The notes under the pieces were generated by a model that saw only the letters and a list, made by a program, of their open reading frames with translations, searched no databases and had not been told where the DNA came from. From NCBI GenBank assembly GCA_964017185.1, contig OZ024871.1:56533226-56597225 (forward strand): 64,000 nt of DNA. The letters run 5' to 3'. The DNA is from Rugalucina vietnamica (Eukaryota; Mollusca; Bivalvia; Lucinida; Lucinidae). Numbering within the stretch: the first letter of the stretch is position 1; each line of letters opens with the position of its first letter. Below, piece after piece: positions 1-11,000 of this stretch. The translations under genes and the position numbers were made by a program.

Positions 1-408
1 GACGTATACACAAATGATAGCAAACACGGACTTTCTTCCCGACACTGGCATAAGTTTGAATTATGATAGATAACAAATGATACAGGTCGTATGATTGTAA
101 GCTTTAATTTTTCTCTGCTTGGCCATTCTGGCGTCTGTTTTATAGGTTTGTAAGTACAGGGACGCTTGAAAGGCGTCCTCATCACTCTGCGAAACAGATG
201 TTGGCGATCACCTTATAGCCGCGTTTTCATGAACTATATGTATACAACCATTGTTAGTCAGCTTCATTGACAATACTCGAAATTCTTACACATTATTTTA
301 CTGCCCAACTTAACCCGGAAACAGATTTAGATGGGGGCATTCTATGACACTATATTTAAGGATCCCAAGAAATTCTCTCTCTCTCTCTCTCTCTCTCTCC
401 CTCTCTCC

Positions 409-779
409 ACTGGGTGCTTCCTTCGTCCCGATATAAAAAGGTTTTGTTTGACTTTTACTATAGGTCCCGATAGGATTTGGTTTTGTTTGATTCAGGTACC
501 AGATTTTTTTCTACAATAATTCCTAGAATTTGGTCAAAGATTTGATTTGATTCTAATTTATGACGTCACTGAAAGAATTTCAAGTCATAATATAGTGCTT
601 TGAATGCAATTTTATGGTAACATTTCATTTGATTCGTTAAAAAGTGATATAAATTAAGCAATTTATGTTGTTATCAACTCTGTTTAGTGGAGATTTACTC
701 TGTTAAAGAAGTAGAACAAAATCCGTTACCAAAAAGTCAAACAAAACCTTTTTATATCGGGACCAAGGAAGCACCCAGT
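409..779. mobile_element. Small inverted-repeat element inside a CT microsatellite
   Basis: ACTGGGTGCTTCCTTCGTCC at 409 is mirrored by GGACCAAGGAAGCACCCAGT ending at 779; the arms extend to about 48 bp through AAAAAGGTTTTGTTTGACTT. (CT)n lies directly outside both ends (374-400 and 780-824). Confidence 0.65.

Positions 780-862
<83 letters not shown>
780..862. repeat. Compound (CT)n(CA)n microsatellite
   Basis: About 45 bases of CT repeats run directly into about 37 bases of CA repeats. Confidence 0.95.
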
Positions 863-865
<3 letters not shown>

Positions 866-1684
866 TAACAAGTAACCAACTCAGTATTTTACTGGCTTAA
901 TAAATAAATTAATATAATCTCGTGAAATCACCGTGTCTTAGACCTTTATAAAACATTAAATGGATACGGTGTGACATTGCAAAATTGCTTTATATATTCA
1001 ATTGAACTATGCTTTTCTTTTCAACGTGTGAGAATTAAGTAAATAGAATCCAACTGACGTATTGTATTGTAGCCACATCTGCGTGTCTACCATCCGTAAA
1101 TATAGGTAAAATACATACGGGGTTTACCCATTTCTACCCGGAAGTTTTCTTATACACCTGTTGAAATACACTATTTCTCAAACACATCTTAAAAGACACT
1201 GAATGCAGATATGACAGATAAACAAGAAAAAAAATGTTTATGTAAATAACACTGTGTATTTTACAAACATTTTATATGAATATTAGAAGTGTTTTGAAAC
1301 GGACACTACATACGTTAAAAGGGGGAATAAATTAAAGGTAAATCATCTTAATACAATATATCTTACATGCATTAGGCTAAAAGTTTAAAATCACTCGATG
1401 TAAATATTCGAAATAAAAAAGATGGTCAGGAAAAGAGAGATCGAATAAACAATCTTCTCTGACCATGAATGTGCTGGTACAGCATAATGCTATTTCGAGT
1501 TTTCAATAACGCAGCTAATCCAAAGACATCATTATGCACTGAATGTAAAATTTATTATTTAATGATGTGACAATATGACAGAAAATATAATTTACCATGA
1601 TCAAGTTATTTAAAGTGAAAAATGGTTTCTCGTTCCTCGTTGAAGCCGTTTTCCAAAGTTGTTTTGGAACAGAGAATGTTAAAA
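863..1684. other. No gene or repeat recognised
   Basis: AT-rich; only short random frames on both strands. Confidence 0.6.
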
Positions 1685-1795
1685 AGGTAAAAGTAAGCAA
1701 TGATCAAGAAGTGCTGCAATCAGAACGAAAGTCCCACTCCAAAAACTGTGGTGGGAAAACTAAATTGACACTCAGCCCTTGGGTCTTTTTATACA
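1685..1795 (+). repeat. Dispersed repeat R, copy 1
   Basis: AGTAAGCAATGATCAAGAAG ... CAGAACGAAAGTCCCACTCC ... GTGGGAAAACTAAATTGACA recurs, diverged, near 13985, 18280 and 48525. Confidence 0.55.
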
Positions 1796-2642
1796 ACTGA
1801 AATTTAGTATCTTCGTGTTGATATTCTTGTGATAGTTTTAGGAGTGCTATTAGCATATCGGGGATGACCAGTCTTTGTAGCTATCTTTTGCAATGAAATC
1901 ACTTACCAATTATCTTTTATAGTGTTTCTACTTCTGTCTTTACTTGCCTAACAACCTGATCACTGGTCATCCAGTATAACAGAGTTGCTAGTTTTCCCAA
2001 ACAGCTTATCTTTTGCTGCTGTCTGGAATGGCTTTGTTACAGTTTTTCATTAACCCATCACCTAATGAAGATTTGGACCAAGGTATACTAGTAGTATATA
2101 CATCATCGTGTAGGATACTGACTGAACACTTTTACTCACACACAAAGATGGTAATTGAAATAGGTTACTTCTTGCGATCTATCTAATAGCGTGGGCATAG
2201 GAACTTATTAGCCTGCCAGTCTTAAATCATTACAGAGTATTAACCAGGTTGACAGAAAATCATGTTCTACACATGTACCTGTATATATCAGCAAAGCAGG
2301 GACTATTAAGAAAACAAAACTTAATGACTTTGCTTAAATGGAATAAAAATAAAATTTTGCTCTACGAAATCCATCCCGCTTATAATATATTATAGCCCGT
2401 GCCACTTCTTGGTTTCCTAGACTCATAGAAATTGCACTTTTATGCCGTAATTTGTAATGAACAGGAAATTATATTGACAATATTTGAATTCAGTGGGTAT
2501 ATCATAACCTCTCAACCGGGCTCTCAACCTTATCAATGACCCACTTTCATAAATGGTGTCTGTCCTATGTAATAAAGCTATTTTGTAAAACGAGCACTCA
2601 CAAAACTAGTTTGAAAGAATACAGTCAGCCACAGATCACCTA

Positions 2643-4040
2643 ATAGCCGCCACATGGGAAAACCTAAAATGGCTGGGCGAAAACAAAGGCGCAGATCAGC
2701 GCCTTTTCTTTTCGCTACACAGATAGTACAATCCCTCTTCTACTTCGTGCTCTAGTGTGAAAGCCGCATTATGCGGCTTTCACACTAGAGCACGATCTGT
2801 TACGAATGCCACGATTGACAAATCGCAGCTAATCGGGACATTTTGCCAAAATTTGACGTTCTGATACGTGTCGTTGCGTTTTGATACGATCTGTTGCGAT
2901 CTGATACGATAGGGTGGCGATCGGTCAAAATCTGGTGACTCGATATTGGTCCCGGATAGATACGATTAGTTGCGATCCGATAAGATTATTACAATTAAAC
3001 CCCGATTCTAATGCGATCTGACACGATTATCACGATACCTGACCGCGATTTGATACGAACTGATACGCTTAGATGCGTTCTGGTACGAGTTTCAAGAACT
3101 GATACGACATGTTGCGATAGGTGACGATTGTTGGCTTGATTTTTGGTGATTGTGGCCACGATTGTGTCACGATGAGACCGCGATTGGTATATTTACTTCG
3201 AAAACAAACATATACTTCATTACGTTTTTAATCTCTGAAGACGAAACGACATTGGTGATGGCGGAGCAGAGACTGACGAGAATGCGACATTTGCATTATT
3301 AATGCCTTATCCTTCCCCTTTCAATCCCTGTCTCTGCTGCCATTTTCTGGCATCCTTCAGATTTCGAATTAATACTGAAAAGGACCGTATTGATATTAAC
3401 TTCTCTGTTGTTGATCAAAGAATAAAAGTTATCTTGCCCGATGTTTTTAATGTATTGATAATTCGTAACAGATCGTAAGCATCCGTGGCAAAAACGTGCT
3501 GTGTCGTGTCTCATCGCATTTACTCGTATCAGATCGTATCCTATCGGGAGTCATTCGCATCGCCTCGTAGTTAATCGGGCCAGGCATTTTTTCTCGAATC
3601 GTAACAGACCGTAACAATTCGTAGGAGATCGCAACTCATCTCAATAGATCGCGATGTTTTGGTCGATCCCGATCACCGCGATTTAGGAGCAAGATGAGAT
3701 ACGATTTGTTGCGATTTGTTACGAGGTCATACGATCTGATGCGATGGCCACGATAGTCCCGCCAATCGTGGTAATCGTGGCAAAATTTTTGGCAGCCAAA
3801 CATTTTTCCACGATCAGCCCGATTATCACGATTGATATCAAGATGTGATGCGATCTGATAAGATTGGATACGATAGTCCCGATTGGTCCACGATGAAGAC
3901 CACGATACCGATCGTGATAAGTGTGAAAGCTGCATAAATACAAAATTTCAAAATTCTAGCCAGTTTCCATGACTGTACATGGCGGTTTGTGTCGGACCTG
4001 GTCGGAACTCAAATTGTTGATTTTCTCACACACAGGCTCA
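2643..4040 (+). mobile_element. MITE family M copy split by a TIR element
   Basis: The left part (about 2643-2746) ends at CTCTTCTACTTC and the right part resumes at ATAAATACAAAATTTC (about 3935) and ends GGCTCA at 4040. The 1.2-kb insert at 2747-3934 fills the gap. Confidence 0.75.
2772..3934 (+). mobile_element. CpG-rich TIR element with arrays of short CGAT motifs
   Basis: TIRs TGCGGCTTTCACACT and AGTGTGAAAGCTGCA, bordered by TTA on the left and TAA on the right. Inside each end are dense degenerate repeats of GATACGATCTGAT-type words; the centre (about 3190-3480) is ordinary sequence. The layout and length match the Harbinger-like elements at 36-38 kb. It splits a copy of the 235-bp MITE family, and an extra inverted copy of its left end (about 2747-2771) forms a perfect palindrome with it. 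Confidence 0.7.
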
Positions 4041-5454
4041 TTTTTTTTTCAGCGTAATGCTCTTCAAGATGATGTTTGACAATACGCAACATTTTGTTTA
4101 GTTTATAACCTATGCACTTACTTGTTTAAAGACTTTTTAAGAGACAGCAAATGATATTATGGATTCGACATTTGTTATTTTGATGTTTAAGTTAAAATTT
4201 ATGGTTGTATTAAATTTTTATATTTACAATTATTTTAATGTCTCGATTAAATAACGGTTTGTTAGTGGTTCTCGGTGTCAAATGACGTGCATACAATTTT
4301 TGTATAATTACGTACAAAATAACATTTAAAGTTGGTCAGAATTTGTTTTAATTTGTTGATTATAAATGTTACAAAAAGTAAAACACAAGCAATGCCCAGA
4401 AACTAGAATCACGCCTTCGAAACAATGAAGAATATAAAATGTTAAACTAATAGCAGTTGTTTTCCAAAAGAAACCTTATATAATTTAGCAACTTAACGCA
4501 CTTACAATGAAATTAATGCTGTCTGTTTGCAAGGTTAAGACACCATAATTTCAGGGAGAAAAAAATCTGTTTAAATAATTACATGTGAATCCGAAAAGGG
4601 GATTGACAAATTCATTTTATTTAACTGCAATTCACATGGATAACATTGAGAGTTTAGAAGACGATGTAAGTGATTATTATATTATCAAATATCGCAAACT
4701 GAATATCAAATGGTCCAATTTTTATTGATACTAACGAAAAAAACAACAGAACAATACACTAGAAATGCCCATCGGAGCAAAACAAAAAGATGTTGACGAC
4801 ATGCGAGGCACATGGTTTTAGCTAAATATGCTGATTAAATGCAGTACATAGGCCCTAAAAGTTTCTTTACTAAGATGTTGAAGCCTTTTCGCAAAACTCA
4901 AAAGTCATTAGAGTAGTATTAGATAAACCATTATATGAGCTTTCGATAAACTGAACAGTAAAAAAACTTTGAAAACATCTACATGTATTATTGTTTATTA
5001 ATTCTGCGTTCACTTCTCCTGAATACTTTCAGCCTCAGCAAACTGATTAAAATAATCAAAAACGTAAAGTAACCGAGATGATATTGTGATATCATAATTT
5101 CATATCGACAGTGTAGCTTCTTCTTCTTTTTACTGGAGCGGTGTTTTCCCTTTCTTCTGTAGAACACGGAAGATATGTTAAAATTTTAATCCTATTCAAA
5201 GGCAAATAATACTATTCAAAGTCGATGTGAATGGCGACAAAAGAATCTGCCATTCTGCATACAAAATCAAGTTCAATAACAAAATAAGCTGAAAAAGCGA
5301 ACTCAACTTTCAGATACATATTGACTGACGACCCAAAAAATTCGTGCACGTTGCTCTTTGCATGCGCACTTGTAGTCTAGTCACCGAGCACAGTTGCGGG
5401 ATGCAACACCAAACTGAATAGCCGATTAAGCCATCAATGACGAATGTAGTCACT
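4041..5454. other. No gene recognised
   Basis: AT-rich with no frame having splice context or recognisable protein similarity. Confidence 0.6.
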
Positions 5455-5620
5455 CTTCACTACTATCATTTAGGTGAGTCCGCTTTAATTTTTAGGGGCT
5501 TCAGGTGTCATTTAAAACTGATATTCAATTTTTCGGTGAAATTCCTCTAAGCAAACAGAATAGCCCTAGATGGAACGTCGCGTTTTGCGGCGTCACATCT
5601 GGGGCTACGTAAATACGTAC
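5455..5620 (-). repeat. Dispersed repeat P with GC hairpin, copy 1
   Basis: Contains AAACAGAATAGCCCTAGATG, a GC-rich hairpin CGTCGCGTTTTGCGGCG, and CATCTGGGGCTA. It matches the reverse complement of 17055-17230, whose AGTGGACTCACC flank corresponds to GGTGAGTCCGCT here. Confidence 0.55.
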
Positions 5621-5763
5621 TGTTTCCCTATGTCCATAAAAGGCATGCCAGACTTAAATGAGTTGAGCAACAAATTGCTATTGAACACGAAGAAGGCTTG
5701 TATTATTGCATTGTTCGCGACCAAACTTGTATCTGTATGGAGTTGTGCTCTTCATCATTCATT

Positions 5764-6019
5764 ATTGCCCATGCAATATACAAAAAATTTTACAGCAATA
5801 AAAATTGAAAATTTTGTTGGAAAAACTTTGATATTTTTCTTATTTTTGCTCAAAACATAGATTGTGGGTACACGTTAGAACCGCCTCGCCAAGGCGGTTC
5901 TAACGAGTACCCTCAATCTATGTTTTAGAGCAAAAGTAAGAAAAATAGGTATACCACTGCGTACCCCAGATTTGCCTTATAAAAGTGGGGTACAAGGGGG
6001 TATTCATTACACGGACGCA
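5764..6019 (-). mobile_element. Hairpin MITE family H copy
   Basis: Core palindrome TTAGAACCGCCTCG with its complement, extended by AACATAGATTGTGGGTAC arms; the outer parts read TTGCCCATGCAATATAC and ATTACACGGACGC. Confidence 0.75.
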
Positions 6020-6454
6020 TTTTCTTGATGTGTTTCAGTGTCCAAAACACAGACTCGACTTGTATGACACAAGGAAGTTTTGTTCGTGAATTTTATGCGG
6101 ACTCATTTTGAAATCAGATCAGTTAATTAAGTGAATGTAAGCACCCAAGATATCTTTAATGGTTTGTGTTTTGACCTCACACTGGTATATAAATCCAAGT
6201 ACAAAAATCCCCAACATTCATTACGTACAATAAGTAAATTATCACAAGTTCGTGTTTCTCCTATTTAGCATGTGTTTAATTACTGTAGCATGAAACTCTG
6301 CCATTGTTGCTGCAACATCGTCCCGTATCAAATGTAACAAAAGCGAAATCATTAATGAACAATTATTTCTACAGTCATTTTGGGATTTGGACCACATCAG
6401 TCTTTTACAAAACGTGATAATGAAGTCAAATCAAAGTGAGTGTACTACTACTAC

Positions 6455-6455
<1 letters not shown>

Positions 6456-6489
<34 letters not shown>

Positions 6490-6491
6490 AC
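6456..6491. repeat. (AAAT)n microsatellite
   Basis: About nine AAAT units. Confidence 0.9.
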
Positions 6492-6611
6492 AATGATCTT
6501 CAGAAGCAACATAGCCGCAGCGTATTCGTCAGTTGACACAAATACTGAACATTTTTCTCAGCAATAAACATATTGAGTTATGATAAGTTAAGAGACAATG
6601 CCATCATGAAA

Positions 6612-6875
6612 ACATGTCCGTGTAATATATACCCCCTTAAACCCCACTTTTATATAGCAAAACTGGGGTATGCAGGGGTATACCTATTTTTCTTAGTTTT
6701 GCTCCAAAACATAGATTGTGGGTACTCGTTAGAACCGCCTCGCCGAGGCGGAGGCGGTTCTAACGTGTACCCACAATCTATGTTTTGAGCAAAAAAAAGA
6801 AAAATATCAATTTTTTTCAGCTGAAAATTTTCAATTTTTAAAGCTAAAAAATTCTCTGTATATTGCATGGGCAAG
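6612..6875 (+). mobile_element. Hairpin MITE family H copy, opposite orientation
   Basis: About 264 bp with the same palindromic core (CCGCCTCGCCGAGGCGG with an extra GCGGAG) and outer ends CATGTCCGTGTAATATA / ATTGCATGGGCAAG. Confidence 0.75.
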
Positions 6876-7006
6876 TTTTCGTAATGTTGCAGGAAACTTG
6901 GGGAACCTCTACATTTTTATGTGACTATTTGCTCTTTATTTTAAACAATCCCATTGTTTATAGAATTTTTAAAGCTTTTAAAATCATTTTCTTTTGCATT
7001 GAAAGT

Positions 7007-7009
<3 letters not shown>

Positions 7010-7060
<51 letters not shown>
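7010..7060. repeat. Poly(T) tract
   Basis: About 50 T, some 370 bases upstream of the first ATG of the adaptor gene; likely a retroposon tail or assembly-sensitive homopolymer. Confidence 0.9.
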
Positions 7061-7525
7061 TCTAGTCTATTGTTTACAAATAACGTTTTTCAAGTATGAA
7101 GGAAGTTTAAAAACTAATTATCAGAAGGAAAATAAGATTTTAAATAATACTGGGGGACAACATTCTTATATGAAGGAACTTATCATCAAAAATGTTTAAA
7201 AAATGATAACTGAAATTCCAGTGACTAAACTAGGACACAAAATAATTTCCTTAAGATAAGATATGAATTGAAAATAGCCCGCTCGATCAATTTGAATATA
7301 CATATTATATCGATAGATGAAAATGGTCTGTGATAAAACTTCCGTTTCCCATTTGGTTAGGAGATAAAATACTCTTTTAAAGTCTCATAATATAAGAATC
7401 ATATTGGACATAAAAGAATAAACTAAAACGCGATGTCTTCAGTTGTTACTATGCATGCCATTAAATTGTTGAATGACCCTTGTGTATTTTCAGGAAATTC
7501 TAATGTAACGAGGGTTTCAGCCAGG

Positions 7526-8056
7526 ATGACAGACAAGGTTTCTATATTCTTCACTAACGATGGAGGTGAGTGGGCGGAGTATCTTCAAGACAAACTGACA
7601 TGCAAATACTGTAACATCCATACAGAGTTAGTCAGTATATCTAGCAAGGACATCGACTTCTTGTCCAAAGTGAACGTGTTTCTAGTGTCTCCTGACTTCC
7701 TAGAGTTGGAATCCTGGTCAATCCTTAGTCAGTTTGACAGTAAAACAGCCATAGCCGTCCTAGCTGGGGTTAACCACCATGACTGGTCAGATGCGGCAAC
7801 TAAACACAACGAAGACACCGTTCTGGAGTGGCTAGACTATGAACTTGAGGCGAGTGATAAATCCGTAAGAGAACTACTAGTCTCTATCGTTGGAATATAC
7901 GAGATACAAGAAGAGTTCGGGAATGACCCAGACGCAGCTTGGAATGAGTATATGAATTCTCCTCCAGACAAACTTAATGAACCTGATTCCTTCTACAAGG
8001 TTCTGCCGAGTCGACCGTCTAGGCAACTGAATGCTGTCACCAATGTCTTTAGAAAG
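7526..8056 (+). CDS. Adaptor exon 1 (coding part): TIR-like domain
   Basis: Residues 1-177. Begins MTDKVSIFFTNDGGEWAEYL, matching the first strand and helix of the BCAP/BANK TIR-like fold. An in-frame ATG exists upstream at 7433, but a pyrimidine-rich CAG at 7491-7493 looks like a splice acceptor, so the exon probably starts at 7494, with 5' UTR spliced in from an unseen exon and the ATG at 7526 used. Donor AAAG|GTAATG after 8056, phase 0. Confidence 0.88.
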
Positions 8057-11000
8057 GTAATGTGGGATGCTAAGATTCGCGTATAGTTTGTTAAATTGCC
8101 TTTGAAGTGTCTCTATTCAAGTCAACACATTCTGATTCTACACAATCACCACAATACCTAATGTCTATGAGAGATATAGAACCGAGACAGACAGGTACAT
8201 GGAAGGTTTACAAAGTTTTTTGAACTCCGATATCTTTAACGTTGCTCTCAAGACTTTGTATCAGAATTTCTTTCTGATTGCGTCATTTCCTGATCATTGT
8301 CTACTTTTACTCTTTTTTAAATATCTTAAAACCTTACACTTCTTCCGAGTTAACCATGTTTTCTTTTACAAGGATGACGAGGTCTATCTTTTACTGGAGA
8401 GGATGGCAGAGGGAAAAATTGAAGTGATACTGCATGAAGATGGCAGATCGATCAATCCAGCATTTGAAGGGAATTTCAGTCTCTATTCGTTCCCTTGGAA
8501 AGGTAAGATAAGATGGTGAGGGATTCAAAAGATGGCAACTAAAATATTTCCTTAAACAAACATTAATTATGTCCACAAAAAAGTATCTAACTATCTATAC
8601 TAGGTTGCATTTGTCAACTCTGTCATTTATTGGAACCCTGGTAAACTCTAAGCACACACGTAATGAGTCCAGATCTAAAAGCTTATTAAGGAGAGTAATT
8701 TAAAAGAAAATAATCATAAAACGGGACCAAAGCAAACAAAAGTAAATTTCAAATCATTTCTTTGGCAATGTTTTTTCACTTACGTTTGTTTTATTGTTTT
8801 TAAGTTGCATTTTATATTTTTCAGGGAAAAGTCCTCACACCTTCGATGTTTTAGTCGGCAATGAAGAAATAGGCTTCGGTCAGATAGACGCTCTGTCCGA
8901 TAGTTCATCCCGTGACAGAGAATCAGTTTGCGATTTACCACCCCCTCCACCGAGACACAGCACCTTCTCAACAGCCTCTTCCAACACTCCTAAGTCAGTC
9001 TCATACTACTGTAACGTTGTTGAAGACTTTTACGATTATTCACCTCAGAGGCGACAGAATATTCCATCCTCATATTCCGCGTCATCGGAAAGTTCTTCCG
9101 TCGTGTCATCAGTATATTCCACGGACTCAGATATGTCTCCTAAACCATGTAAAGACTCTTCACCAGGCAGAGAATCAGTATCAGATTCTGATTCATTATC
9201 AAAATTAGAGCAGATCAGAAAACTTCTTGAGGAAGAGACGGATCCAGTCAATGTGTTGTGCAGTTGCTTGAATATTCCAAATAGTGTCGGAGCGCTCGAT
9301 GAGAAGCTGACATCAATGATACAACCAACAGAGGGTTTGAAGGACGCTTCCTTACCAACAATTAAGATTGGTGAAGCAGGTAAGGTATTTTTGTGACGGT
9401 TGTATTTAACATCATTTGAAGCAAATGAATGAACATAAATTAATAATAAACCCCATTTGTTTTCAAAAGGTAAAATGCCTATATAATAGGGTGTCAATAT
9501 TAAGTCAATTATATATATTTTTTTTTTCGAATAAAATACAATTAACCGTAAGGAATGTTCAGGAAATTGTTTTCATTTTAATAACGATGTCATGTCGTCA
9601 TTCCCCTTTTCAGCTGGCCTTCAAATGGCATGTTCAATATGTATCTATGGTCTTGGTACTTTCAGAACAAAGCTCTGCTCATTGGCCAACCCTGGTTCAT
9701 TTTGGTGCCGAATTCAATCTGATCAAATTTTGCGACAGTCTATTGTGCTGTCCTTTGATGTACACCGCCTGTCATACCCGGAATAGAGAGGGCCAATTAC
9801 CACATAATATAGCAAGGAAAAACGGGTACAACGACCTAGCTAAGGCACTGGAGACCTTCGCACGCTACATAGCTTTGGGTTAGTTTATTTTGTCATTCAG
9901 GTCTGCAAACGTTTATTTTGGTATTCAAATGCGCATGATTGTTCAGAGAGTCTTCTGCTGAATTCGACATTCAGCAGTTATGAGCAGTTTGAAGAATAGA
10001 GTGCCAAATAAAATCAATCCAACATTTCCAAAAGTGAATATTAGTTCTCGATTAATCGTACAACTACAAAACAGAAACGAGTATATACCATTTTTTCATT
10101 CAATCTAAGACCTTTAACTTAAATTAAGTAAATGGGGCCTCGAATCTTATTTTATCTGGTACCTTATTTGAACTAAGATGATAAAAACATCTGATTTTCT
10201 TTTGTGATTGGGCATAATTACATAGATTTTCATGGCTCGACATGCATTGCTATTGTAGATCAGACTGGATCTCACGACAGCGGTATATCTCAGTGTACAC
10301 GGATGTCTCAAACCTCAACCAAAGACGGAGCAGCCTCTCCACCCCCTCCCCCTAGATGTTCTGTAGATAGTCAGTATATAGACATGACTGGTCAACTACA
10401 GTCTGGTATGTATGTGCCATTGGTCATATATAAGTGAAAGCAATGACTGAAATTTAATTTCCTTCGTATTTCATGTGTCAGAAAAAGTCATGATTTTGTT
10501 CAGGACAAAATGGCAATTTGATCGAAATGCATCTTCCTAAACTTTATATTAACGACAATAGTGTAGAGTTATATCAGTGAAAAAATTGCGTGTTTTTGAC
10601 AAAATGGTTATCACTTACCTAATAAACATGTATTAAAGTAAAAATAAGGTAAAAATCATAGAGTCACTTAATTCAGTGTGATATGAGCCACGTCATGAGA
10701 AAACCGCCTATGCGAAAACAGGCGCAGATCAGCTGTGCAGTAACTGTACAGCTGATCAACGCTTTTGTTTTCGCCACTCGGATAGTACAAATCTTATTCT
10801 TCCTAAGTCCGAAGTTTCAAGCTTCTAGCCATTTTCTGTAGCAGCACAGGCCGGTTTATATCAGAGCTGGTCGGAAACCCCGAAGACTGGTTTCTTCACG
10901 TCGCGGCTCATTTGTTAACGAATATTAACTTGACTACCATCCTTTCCTTCTAGAGCACCATGGAGCATCTCTAGCTGTGCCACCAGATGGGGACAAGACA

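Noticed and set aside
687-875. Frame encoding Ser-Leu and His-Thr repeats
   Set aside because: Direct translation of the (CT)n(CA)n microsatellite.
7433-7525. Upstream in-frame ATG as start of the adaptor gene
   Set aside because: An acceptor-like CAG at 7491-7493 suggests this stretch is intronic, and the conserved domain starts at the ATG at 7526.
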